Assembly: GCF_016545825.1 (NCBI RefSeq)
Contig: NC_052619.1
Span: 33,581,803 to 33,645,802, forward strand
DNA length: 64,000 nt
From: Eucalyptus grandis
Taxonomy: Eukaryota; Streptophyta; Magnoliopsida; Myrtales; Myrtaceae
Direction of reading: 5' to 3'
This document shows positions 25,141 to 35,759 of the stretch, in pieces (the first letter of the stretch is position 1; each line of letters begins with the position of its first letter). Position numbers and translations under genes: made by a program. The notes beneath the pieces were generated by a model. That model saw only the letters and a list, made by a program, of their open reading frames with translations, did not search any database and was not told where the DNA came from.

Positions 25141-26470
25141 ATGGCTCAACCGGTGCATGCTGCTGCGCCATCCACTGCTGCTCCTGCAGGCGAAGGCATG
25201 ATGACTAATGACCAGCGCTTACTCCTGACGGTCATTTTTGGGACATACTTTGGGCCTCAACTCAGAGAAGAAAGGCCACCGCACAAGTCGGCAATGCAGA
25301 GAATACGCAAGAGATTGCCACAGTATACTCCCGATCAGCTGGCCGGGTCCCAGATGCTGGTGATGCAACTGATGCACATATATTACTACATACTCAGGAA
25401 GGCCAGTAAATCTGTTGTGCTGGCCCCATCGTTGTTGCTCAAATTCTTCAGTGACACAGTTCCGGTCAAAGTGCTCGGTCCTAATAGCAACTACCCTCGG
25501 TTCATTGACCTATTTCCAATTGACCTGCACCCTTGGTCTTTTGTCGAGGAGCGGTTTATGGCGATAGACAATGTCGTCTTCATTGATAACCCGAGCACCT
25601 CTTTCCTCAGGGAAGAGGTAGTTGCAAGGTTCAAGAGTTTGACTGGGCTGCAGGAGTTCATTCTTGACAAAGACGCGGCCATACTACCTGCTTATGTCAC
25701 CGACAAATCATTTTATGAAGTGGTAGCAAGGGAGGCGCATTCAGATGGACAGTCTCATTTTTTCATGCCTTCTGGTGGTTCTCACCGAAGAAGATGCAAG
25801 AGTAATGTGGCTCTAGATGTAAAGCCTCTTCGAATGGTTCCACACGAAGGCTCACCCTCCACGTCGGCATGGTTCTCTGGAGTACGCGACACCTACTTCA
25901 AGGCTCAACTTGATGGTAGGGTGGTGTTTTCTCCACTCAGTACGTCGGAGGGGCAATATCATGGTGCTGCAGCCACCTGTAGTGCCGGAGTCGGAGTGGC
26001 TGGGAATGCGGACGTGAGGCTTACAGGATCCACCACCTGGCGTGTGAACCTTGCGGAGTCTGAAGACTGTTACCTGTTCCAGGTGTCACTTCCAGGGGTC
26101 AGAAGAGATCAAAGTAAGTTTCTGATGATCTGAGAAAAACCTCAGTATTATAGGTCAAAAAGCTAATTATTAAGTTTTGAGCGTTCTCCATTTTGCGGAT
26201 TTTCATTCTAATAAAGAATATCTCTGAAACTTCCTTTCGGATGCTGCAGCATTTGGTTGGGAAGTTGACATGAGCGGCGAGGTCTTAATTGAAGGAGAGA
26301 CTGCCACGAGTGGGCAGGTGGTTGAGAGCAGAACAGGAAACCTCTGTCCATCCGGACACTTCTCTCTCTGTTTTCAGTTGCCCGGTCGAGTCGATCCTAG
26401 ACTGTCCAACTGCAACTTTGGCTCAGATGGGATCTTTGAAGGAGTTGTGAAGAAGCTGATCGACAATTGA
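25141..26470 (+). CDS. IDM3: IDM2/IDM3-like alpha-crystallin-domain protein, intact copy (F1)
   Basis: Two coding exons, 25141-26113 and 26250-26470, join in phase (1+2) to give 397 residues. The start is the ATG after the leader acceptor. An Ala/Pro-rich lead (1-20) is followed by a conserved region of unknown fold with NDQRLLLTVIFGTYFGP (~23-39), YYYILRKA (~81-88), FPIDLHPWSFVEERF (~125-139) and EEVVARFKSLTGLQEF (~158-173). The end (~303-397) resembles the alpha-crystallin-like domain of IDM2/IDM3: CYLFQVSLPGVRRD, GEVLIEGETAT, LCPSGHFSLCFQLPGRVDP and NFGSDGIFEGVVKK. In Arabidopsis, IDM2 and IDM3 work with IDM1 and MBD7 so that ROS1 can demethylate DNA and prevent silencing. The assignment is from remembered family motifs, mainly the C-terminal half; it could be a generic HSP20-like protein. 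It is the only array copy with an open frame throughout. Confidence 0.7.
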
Positions 26471-26479
26471 TGACTCTTT

Positions 26480-26625
26480 CGCAGCTCAGAATTTGTAAAA
26501 TTAATGTCGGAATTTACTGAAACTCAATTAGACCTAAATCATGTATGCTTCAGCAGCTCAGACTTAGTAAATGAGTCATTTGGAATTTACCGAAACTCAA
26601 TTAGACACAAATCATGTCCTATGTT
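26480..26625 (+). repeat. Imperfect tandem duplication in the 3' UTR of F1, period about 71 bp
   Basis: GCTCAGAATTTGTAAA near 26482 recurs as GCTCAGACTTAGTAAA near 26553, each followed by a GGAATTTAC-GAAACTCAATTAGAC segment. Only one such unit is seen after the F0 and F4 copies. Confidence 0.6.
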
Positions 26626-27029
26626 TGCTCTTCCTGTAATTTTTTCAGATGCAGATATAATGCAGACAAAAATTGGATATTGCTCTTAATTGCTTCCTTC
26701 TGAATTTCTACATGAACTACATTCGATTCTTAATTTGGCTATGAATGATAGTATTGAAGGAGCTGATTCATCTTTTATGGAAAATCTTTTCTTGTACAAG
26801 TATTAAGCAAGATAAGCAAGGTAAAGAATATACCTCGTGTGGACTCTTTATGGAATTCTCTCGCGTGCCCTTCATCCATAGATTTGGGAATCTGATTTTT
26901 CTGTGAAGACCATGGAACGTTGTATTTGGCCACTTCCAATAAAGCCAAGCTATATCTGCAAAGGGCGCAACTAGCATATAGAACAAAATTGACTCCCATC
27001 GATCAAATAACTTCAATTCCTTCTCATCT

Positions 27030-27869
27030 GTGGCCACCCTCATTGGCCACATCATTCTCCACCATTTGTAACTGCGACAACATCTTGCCATTTTAGAATG
27101 TGTTGACCATTGAAAATGGTATCGCATTCTCTGGGTATAGAACCCCAGTTGGAAAATGCCCACAACGATGAGCCCCCATATGGCACCGTTGGGAGAGGTA
27201 TGATATCTAGGGTCACATTCCTTTTGCGTGGTCTCAGGGAACCACAAGGAGGCAAGAAAAAGATGATGTTGTCATCAGAATAGTTTTCTCATCCTACCAC
27301 TGGAAATGACCTGTCATTAGTGCTGTAAATGGGTAGCCTGACTGCATCCTTCTCCAGAATGAATCCTGCAGCCACATCCCACTCTTTAACCTTGCAAGTA
27401 CCTTTGGCCTGAGGCAAGAGAAACTGAGTTACAGCTGAACGCAACGTCATCAAGATTCTTAAGTCTCTCTTTGACTAAATAACCAGGGTACAGGTCAGCA
27501 GGGAAGAGGTCAATGAAGCTGAGGGTAGTTGCTACCAGGATCAAGCACTTTGACTGGAAGAGGCATCACTGAAGAACTTGAGCAACAAAGATGCAGTCAA
27601 TACAACAGATTGACCAGCCTTACTGGGTATGTGATAATATGCATGCATCATTTGCACCACCATCATCTGGAACCTGCCCAGCTGTTTCACAGTGAATTGC
27701 AGCATTCCTCTCAACTAGTCTCTGCATTGCTGATTCGTGGGCCAGCCCTTTCCCTTTGAGATGTAGCCAGAAGTATGTTCCAAGAATGATGGTCAAGAGA
27801 AGCATTTACGTCCCTGGCCACGACAGCACTAGGCGACAGCAGATTTGGCTTGGCTTCCTGTGTTGCCAT
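27030..27869 (-). pseudogene. IDM3-like gene, decayed antisense copy (F2)
   Basis: Read on the minus strand from an ATG at 27869, the order of the family is kept in pieces: LLLTIILGTYF near 27790, AGQVPDDGG-NDACI, then a stretch near 27600-27500 matching the LLLKFFSD-VPVKVLGP-SNYP region, a piece matching the LTGLQ-F-LEKDA region near 27350, and CGSLRPRKRNVTLDI-PLPTVP near 27230-27160. Frame breaks and small deletions are frequent. No exon 2 was found. It lies tail-to-tail with the intact copy F1, about 560 bp away. Confidence 0.7.
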
Positions 27870-28800
27870 ACTAAAGCCTGAACCTTCTCTATATGAACTG
27901 GAGTTTATTGTCTGGATTGATTCCTGTAATAAGAAGAGGTCCTTGAGTCAGAAGCAAGAATTACTCGAACGCCCTTTCTCCCAAAGATTTATTACTAGAT
28001 GACAGAGTTACTAAACAATAGGAAATAAGCCTTTGAGAAAGGGCAGGAACCTTGCCTGGACTCCAGTCTTATTGGAGATTCACCATCTTCCATCGAGTTC
28101 CAAAAATGACATTCTATGCTCTCAGTCAAGAGCAAACCAATCATATATCTTCAGGACGACAACTATCCGGAGTTCCAGTCATTGAAACTTCGCTCAGGCC
28201 CTTAGAGATCGGACTTCCAGCTTCAGAGCTCAACTGCTGTTTTGCTGATCAAGGCAAATAATCAATTTTGGGGTTCATCAGTATTCACTGCTTCAACCAT
28301 TTTGCAATCTTCACAGAAGGCTGCATCAGGTGAGGAACAGGTCATAGCAATAAAAACGTAAGTTATGCAGATACATGAATTGCAAGAACATCCTGAAATT
28401 CATGAAACTGACGAAACAAAAATGATAGTAAGCAATACTCTGCTACCATTTCTCTCAATGAAAGAAAGAAAAGAAAATCATGAAATCAATTGTTCCCTAG
28501 CAACAATTTTAGCTATTTATGAAAAGCTAATTTGCGTGATTTTCTGATTGAGTTGTGAAATATTTGATAAGTTCTGAAATGCAAATGTCATTTTTATAGT
28601 GGCGTGAGCTAAATGACTACATACAGCCTATAGAGCAGAGATAACAGCTTTCCTCTCATTGGAAGGCTGAAATGTTCTTCAGACCAGATATCTGAGAAGA
28701 GAAGCCCCAAGTGTCGGAACTGCAGAGAGTAATCAAGAAATGGCTCCTATCATATAGCCTGGTCCTTGACAGTGTTAGAGGACTTTCCTTTGGACAAAGA
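27870..28800. other. Intergenic region in the array
   Basis: No gene, RNA or complete mobile element recognised. The open frames at 28052-28261 and 28365-28547 have no recognisable domain. Confidence 0.4.
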
Positions 28801-28839
28801 GGCTTTTATGCTAACCATTTATATCATGTTCTCCTTCAG

Positions 28840-29010
28840 GAGAACATGAGAGTAGCGTGGCTTGTGGTGATATCAAGAGAATCATGCCGCGAGGGACGCT
28901 TTGAGTCCTCCTTGCCTCCTCATGCTTCTCGTGAAACTTGGAAAAGAAAAAGAAAATGTGACATGGCTCTGGACGTAAGGCCTCCCACCGGTTCCAGTAT
29001 GTTCCTGATG
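28840..29010 (+). pseudogene. IDM3-like remnant (F3)
   Basis: About 150 bp encodes VISRESCREGRFESSLPP, then KRKCDMALDVRP. This matches the EVVAREAHSDGQSHFFMP and RRCKSNVALDVKP segments of the intact copy in the right order and spacing. Nothing of the rest of the gene is visible. Confidence 0.55.
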
Positions 29011-30390
29011 ACCAAAGTCAATATTTCGCAGTATGTAGTATTGGCGTACTTTGCCAGATGTAGCTCCGTTTCCACAGGTTAAGAGGCCAAATGTTAAGTT
29101 TCCTCTGAGCTCTATGATTCAATGGAAACATAGTGCAGAACTTCCGTTTTTATAGGGAGATGTCTGTAATCATCAAAGTTAATGCGTTTGATTTGCTGAT
29201 ATATGCTTTGATACGGTCATATGTGTCTGTTGTCATTGAACTTAACTCGTTTGATTTGCTGATATCTGCTTTTAATGGTCATTAGTGTGCAAGAGTCAGG
29301 ATGTGGTAACAAAAAAACTGGGCAAATCTCGACTGGATAAAAATTTCTTGCGCAATCTGTTTCCCTGGTAAAGGCAACAATTATCTGGTTTTTAAAGAGA
29401 AAACTGTAGCTCATTCATGTAGTGGATATGAAAATAAGAAAAAGATAAGAACATCATTAACAAAGTTAATGAGCCTCGACAAGATCACTCTTAACATTGT
29501 ATGAACTATTTTTGAGACATCAGAATAATGGTTCTTTTATTCAGATTTATCAGAAAGCAGGATCGACTTTTTTCATGTCGCGTGACAACACATTCGACTG
29601 TCATCATTGTTTACATATCAGTAACTTCATGGACAACTAAAGACTACAGCTTGTAGAAGAGGTAAACAAGCAGTGTGAAATGCACTTATTGTTTGGTGTT
29701 GTCTCTTTGAACTAGGATGAAAATGATTTGGGTTTTTAATCAAACCCAAGTGAACTGAAATTCTAGCTAGTAAGTAACGACTGAGTGGCCTATGTGCCGA
29801 CAGAACTCAAGCTTCTACCATGCTCGTCGTTTTGTTAGTCAACCGTTCTCAAATTTCATAACTATTCGGGCAACTGTTATTTTCTTGGTATGCACTCCGA
29901 CACAAGTTGAATAATTCCGAGGAAAAAATCAACCCTTGTTTTCTTTGCTATGTTCGGATCTCCGTATATTTAGAAATATGGAAAGTATTTATCTGTTACC
30001 GGTTTTGATTGTTAGGCTCAAATGAGGTTGGATTGGTTTACTGAGTAAAATCAGATATTCCTTTCTGTCTGTATCTATCAGAATCAACAGATGAAGTGAA
30101 TTATGTTCATCAAGAAATTCAAAATAGGAATACTTTACAATGTTTTATTACCTTAACTGGACTGTCTTTATCCCTTGTTCCGGGGAAAAAGGAAAAGCAA
30201 TGTGTAAACCTCCACTGATAGTACGAAACTCAAGGGTTCAATAACATTAATTTTCATGGACAAGCTGATATTGATTGAGTTGAGACATAGCTGCTCTATA
30301 TTTTTGCTGAGATCTGTAAATTGTCGATAGTTGATATCTGCTTTCTTTAAAAGAATCATGAATGTGGCATGAAAACAATTATCCAATTTT
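29011..30390. other. Intergenic region
   Basis: AT-rich, with no credible gene. A short stretch near 30010-30090 resembles part of the duplicated upstream block (TCAAATGAGGTTGGAT-like, read in the other orientation). Confidence 0.4.
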
Positions 30391-30429
30391 GCTCTTCTTA
30401 TAACATGATATAATAATGCAGAAGGGCCT

Positions 30430-30620
30430 TCTAATAATGAAATTAAGGCCCTTCTGCATTTTGTAGATTTGCTAGTGTAATTGACCAAATCTAACCTTAT
30501 TTGGCCCTAATAATTACTAATAGCGACAGAGAGGTACCTTCCATATTTCTCACTAGAACTGGTCCACCTGGCAATTATTATTATTATTGGAAATTATCGA
30601 GCTGCAGAAGAGGGAAATAA
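30430..30620 (+). repeat. Orphan fragment of the IDM3-like upstream block
   Basis: GAAATTAAGGCCC at 30438, then TTTTGTAGATTTGCTAG, then AATCTAACCTTATTTGG, parallels 24402-24490 upstream of F1 and 58270-58350 upstream of F5. No TATA region and no gene follow. Confidence 0.65.
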
Positions 30621-30879
30621 ATTTGACCCAAAAAAGTTATGAATAGTTAGAGAGAGAGACCGCTCATGGTGAAGAAGATGAGATGTAACAAGAATCAAAG
30701 AAAATAAAAAAGAAGTTGAAGACAAATAGTGACCATAAGCTCGATGACAAGCTCATCGAGATCTCAGTGAGCTCAACAGCCATGGGTCGTCCATATTTCG
30801 ATAGGCTCAGCTATTCCTCCTCCATGGCCATTGATCTTGTCGTATGATTAAATAGCTAGGATTCTTTTAAGTATGAAGA

Positions 30880-31070
30880 AATGTTGGTAAGTCATTAAAT
30901 TAAGCAAAGATAAGATGTCAATAAGTCACGTAAAGGTTGTCAATTTTGAATGAAAGTAACTTCAAAGACATTGATCAGCTACAAAAATAAGTATTAGTAG
31001 GCTATTGAAGTAGTTGGTAATCTTGGAAGTACAAAGAAATGTAGGTACTTTTTACCCTTAAGAATTGACC
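30880..31070. repeat. Dispersed degenerate repeat (GTTGGTAA / CATAAAAATAAATG type), copy 1
   Basis: Contains GAAATGTTGGTAAGTCATTAA and, later, GAAGTAGTTGGTAATCTTGGAAGTAC. The same phrases recur at 33180-33381, 34918-34985, 49950-50909 and 56061-56560. Family unknown. Confidence 0.6.
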
Positions 31071-31398
31071 TGTAACAAAGGGCATTCTCGTGCTTTTGAC
31101 TTTGGAATCATGGTTGTGGGTTTTATTGGGAGAACTCTCTATGGTATTTTGATAATTTCAAAACTATCTTTTATTTAATATTGACTTGATAACTACAGGT
31201 TTTCTTTGTGATGAAGTATTGATAATTTCAAGAAGATTGTGATAGTATCTCCGGTTTATGTTGTTATGGGTATATATATGCAACTTAAAGAGGGTGAATA
31301 GGTTGACTTATGCAACGTGATAAAAATTTGCCATACAAAAATATCAAGTGGATATAAATCGGAACATTTTGATAAATGTAAGAATGAACTACCAATGA

Positions 31399-31652
31399 CA
31401 CGTGACTCACCGGTAGATAGTTGTATTCGTTGAGAGCTTCTCTCTTATCGCTAAGGTCGAGAGTTCAAAACCCGCAATTGCCAGCGTCTTAAGTGGGGGG
31501 TCATGATGGGGGTCTTGTGCTAGTCTCCCCATAGGTATTGATGCTTGGTTCAAGGTGCTGTCCGAGCATTGTACGGGCCATGGGTTGCCGATTAGCGTAA
31601 GTGAAAGGCGGGCCCGGCGGATCCTAGGTATCAAAAAAAAAAAAAAAAAAAG
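31399..31652 (+). mobile_element. tRNA-derived SINE with poly(A) tail
   Basis: An A-box-like CTCACCGGTAGATAG near the 5' end and a B-box-like GGTCGAGAGTTCAAAACCC at about 31455 mark a tRNA-derived head. The element ends in 19 A residues (31633-31651). A perfect 11-bp target duplication, ACTACCAATGA, lies at 31388-31398 and 31653-31663. Confidence 0.85.
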
Positions 31653-31663
31653 ACTACCAATGA

Positions 31664-32411
31664 TATGCGCGGTGCTTCTATCAAAGGAATAAAGACAGAT
31701 GTACGTAATTTATAGTGGTTTAATTTAAATCAATCCTATATCCACTCTTCTTGACATTAATCATCAATAGGCTTTCCAGTAGTGATTCTTTGAGACGTTA
31801 TGATTGTAACTTTTGCTACCTTTACCCATAGCTGGTAGATCACACTACCAAAACTAATGCATTACTACAACACTTGCAAATTTTTCAAAAGAAATTATAA
31901 TCAATGTATTACTTTCAATAATATAACTTTTTGCTCAACAAATGTATTAAGAAGCAAAGCTCTCTTGATTTCTCTGCTTTTCATTATTCGTCAACTCTAC
32001 ATCTACGACATATATTGATTTTCATATATAGTTGTCAATCTTCAAGTTGACCATCAAATTATCAAAGCTCTTTGATCTAGGTTGTTGGAAATCTGAAGGG
32101 GTCATATTTTATTACTTTATCGGTCTTATATGGCTTACGGATGTGCCCAGTCAACATATAATCCCTAAACGACATCGTCTAAAAGTTATAAATAGTGATT
32201 GCATATAAGCCCTAAACGACGTTGTTTAAAAGTCATAAATAATGATCATTCGAATGCCAGTTGTTGTTAAAAAGCGATCACTTTAGTGTCAAGTATCCCA
32301 TGTGAAAATGCCACGAGTCATTGAATTTTTAATTATAAAATTCATGTATTATTTATGGTCGAAATTTTTCGCCATTAGCATTTAAGTGATTTTTTTCTCT
32401 GATTTGACACT
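31664..32411. other. Intergenic region
   Basis: AT-rich. No gene or complete element recognised. Confidence 0.45.
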
Positions 32412-32673
32412 TTAAGGTGCGCATGATAAAATTTCTGGAACTGAAATTGATTTCTGGCCAGAAATTAATTTCTCAATTTCTATTTTAGATATTGAGAAGT
32501 TAAAAATTTTAGTTTCTAATTTTTTTTTTCAAATCTATTTTTGGAATAGAAATCTATTCCAGAAATAGAAAAATCAAATTGCATTACCAAATGAATTTCT
32601 ATTCCAAACATGTTCCAGCGAACAGAGAAACAGATAAATAGAGAAGTAGAAATTTTATCATGCGCGCCCTTAA
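32412..32673. mobile_element. MITE, about 262 bp, TTAAGGTGCGCATGATAAAA ends
   Basis: The left end TTAAGGTGCGCATGATAAAA is mirrored by TTTTATCATGCGCGCCCTTAA at the right end. The interior has AGAAATTGATTTCT-like palindromic repeats. A related, larger element lies at about 53781-54386. Target duplication unclear. Confidence 0.7.
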
Positions 32674-33372
32674 TGATCGATAAAAACTTTTAGCATTAAA
32701 GTAAGTGTCGTACACAACTTTTGATACTTTTAGGATTCTTTTGCCAAGTTTATCTTGAATCCATTGTTGCATAGTTGACTTATGGTTATCAAGTTGGAGT
32801 TCAATCTTTTGACTAGAGAGGCGTCATTAATTGTTAAGCATCCTATTGGAACGGCCTTTCACCAATGACTCTTTCTTTGGTGTTGCCTCCAAATAACACA
32901 TTTCCTCCATTGAATTTGGTAAGATTGATGAATTTGCTTGGATCTCTAGATACATGTCTTGAACATCCATTATCTAAGTATCACTTGTTCCTCTTTCTTG
33001 TAACCTCATTCTCTTCCTCTAATTTTGAGTCTACCATTAAACAAATGTTTGCATCATCTTTTTCATCATTGTTTTCGCACTTAGTATCACTTCATGTCCC
33101 TGTTTTTAGAGCTTTCTTCTTCTTTTCAAATTTTAATTTCCTCTTCTTAAGTAATGGACAATTTGGCAAAATATGTTGATACATTATTAAAGTAGTTGGT
33201 ATCTTGGAAGTAGAAAAAAAATGCAGCTACTTTTTAAAGCCAAAGAAAATAAAAAGTTAGTAAGCGATTAAAATTAATTTGTCTTAATATAACGAATGTT
33301 GGTACGTTAGTAAAATTAATGTTAATAGTTTGAAGACAAGTTATAAACTTCTATGACATTGATTAGTCATCA
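32674..33372. other. Intergenic region with a dispersed-repeat copy
   Basis: The open frame at 32865-33179 is a T-rich frame without a recognisable domain. From about 33180 the dispersed GTTGGTA-type repeat begins and continues past the Mutator-like element at 34918. Confidence 0.4.
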
Positions 33373-33381
33373 AAATAAATA

Positions 33382-34917
33382 GGGAAAATATCAAATAAGG
33401 ACCTGAAGTTGAGCCATTTTCTCAAAAAAGGATCTAAAGTGGACACTGTCTCAAATAAGAACTTAGAGTGACTAACTTACTCTCAATTAAGGACCTGAAC
33501 TTCTAATTTTATTCATAGCCAGGGGTACTTTTGTCCAAGAACATTTTTGTTTTTTTGTTTTTTTTGGTCTATCTTTCTTCTTTTTTCTTTCTTCATCTTT
33601 CTCACTCTCTACATCACCTCCATTATCAGCCCCTTCATCGCTGTTTGTGTCATCTTGTTGTATGACCAAGATTGGGTTTTCTTTAACACGAGCCATTACA
33701 ATGTAGTCTAACTTGTTGAAAATTTTAATTTCACTCATCAAAATGGTTTGTAGACAATTCCATGAAGCTGAAATAAGCTTTCAAAAATAAGTTCTTTTTA
33801 TTCCAACATTCATCGCAAATTCTAATCTCAAAGCCATAATATGAATCTGTTTTTGCTGAGACTCAACTTCTTGTCCAACTCCCAAGTTACGCAACTAATC
33901 CCTTTGGCAACATATTTCTCTCACCTTGAGAGTGCATCAAACTCCACTTATTTCGGGCCTTCCGCTAACCCAGCAATTGCAATTTTTTGTTGTTGTTTTT
34001 TATCTTGCTTGCCAACAACAGAGTAGCAATATCCAAGCATCGCCAGATCGTCTTGTTTGACTAACTTATGCCTCTATTCAATTAACACTTGGTGATCAAC
34101 AATTTCACGCCAAAGAACAATTTTGTTGCAGTTGGCAACTATTTCAACCTTGGCAAGAGTTTGCCTCATCAATTTCAAATTTAGGTTTGCTTCTCTTGCG
34201 TAAATTCAATCTTTCAAAGATCCCCCTTCCCTTTGCAATGTCAATGGCTCCTTTCAATAATCCCTAGTCCGGAGACACCCACTCACACTCTTGCCATTCT
34301 CATCGACATAGCTCTTCTCCTCAATCGATACCCCCATCTTGAGATTGATCATTAGTCGTATCTGACATCATTAACTATAAAAATTGTTGTACTTCATTGC
34401 CCCATTGCCGCCATTGACAAATTCTATTCGAGCTCTCAACCTCATCGACCGATGCCCCTAATAGAAAATCCAACATCGTCATTGTCAAATGGAGGTCAAT
34501 TCGAGCTTTAGGCTGAGTACAAGTGAGCCAAGATTTGATGCATCTTGAGGAATTGAGGATTTTAGCATCCGATAAGGTGGCCAGTAGCAAATAACTCCAA
34601 TCCGAATTCTTGTCACTAGGACCAACTACGTGATGACATGAAGCTCACGAGGTTGCTGGTAGGGGCCCTGATTATGGTGTTGAAGAAGGAGGCATGTAGA
34701 GGGAAGGAGGAGGTGTGAGGAAGATGAAGAAAGAAAAAAAAAATTAAAGAAAAAATGTTCTTGGACAAAACTACCCCAAGCTGTAAATAAGATTGAAAGT
34801 TTGGGTCCTTATTTGAGACAAAATTAGCCACTTTGGGTCCTTATGTGATATAGTGTCCACTTTGAATCCTTTTTTCAGAAAATGAACCCATTTCAGGCCC
34901 TTATTTGAGATTTTCCC
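33382..34917. mobile_element. Non-autonomous Mutator-like element, 1536 bp, TSD AAATAAATA
   Basis: The left end GGGAAAATATCAAATAAGG is mirrored by CCTTATTTGAGATTTTCCC at the right end. The 9-bp AAATAAATA flanks it at 33373-33381 and 34918-34926, the duplication length typical of Mutator-like elements. Subterminal repeats (AAGGA-CT-AAGT) follow each end. A minus-strand frame (33487-33741) is Glu/Lys-rich with no recognisable domain. No transposase was seen. The element splits a copy of the dispersed GTTGGTA-type repeat. Confidence 0.85.
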
Positions 34918-34989
34918 AAATAAATATTGGTAGATTATTAAAATAGTTTGTAATTTTTTAAGCATAAACAAAAGTTGGTATTTGCCAAA

Positions 34990-35735
34990 ACGTGTTGTCA
35001 AAACAGAGAACGTCAATGTCTCAATCTAAAACAGATTCATTTTTTTCACTTTTTGTTTTAGTTTTTTTCCTGAAAATATTTTTTTACTCTTGTCAATCAT
35101 ACAATTCACATAACTTTTGTTCTATTGATGGGCAACACAAAGAGCCAATTTTCTCTTTTTTTCTCAGAAAAATATTACCAAACTTTTTTTATTCATAATA
35201 TTATTGAACTTGAGTGACATAATTTTCAATTTTTTTTTCTGACAGAATATTCATTTGTGCACTTTTTAATTTTTTCATTGCCCTACCTTGTATAATAATA
35301 TATTAATTTCGGCCATTATGTTATGTAATTTAATTGGCACCGCAAATTACACCCCCGACTTACTTTAGATGCTTTGCACGTTCCTTTTTTTTTTTTTTTC
35401 TTTTTTTCCCTTTCCCTGGACAATGATGAGTCAACCAGTGAAGATAATAAAACCTAGCATGTTTGGAGCAATCAAATTTAAGTAATTCACTCGAACCGAT
35501 TGGCCACAAAACTGAAAGAAATATCGGATTATGCTCACTAAATTGGACTTTTCATTAAAGGGATATAATATTTTGAAACCTAACCGCTTCCTATCAAATT
35601 AAGGACCTTCCGGATTTTGTAGATTTTGTTGATATAATTGACCGAATCTAACCTCATCTGGACCAAATATTTAATAATAATAACAAATGAACAGCTTCCA
35701 TATTTTAGTCGACAATTGAAGATAAAAGTAGAGGT
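34990..35735 (+). repeat. IDM3-like upstream block, copy B, distal part
   Basis: Starts ACGTCAATGTCTCAATCT and parallels 57705-58400 upstream of F5 and 62572 onwards. Recognisable shared phrases include TATTGATGGGCAACACAA, GACAATGA-GAGTCAACC and TTCCGGATTTTGTAGATTTT. It is cut at about 35735 by the inserted segment that contains the solo LTR, and resumes at about 39629. Confidence 0.8.
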
Positions 35736-35759
35736 GATCAGTTCTAAAGTAGGGTTCCC

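Noticed and set aside
26768..27247. Minus-strand 159-residue frame as a membrane protein gene
   Set aside because: Its first half overlaps the decayed antisense IDM3-like copy in another frame; the second half has no recognisable family and no promoter.
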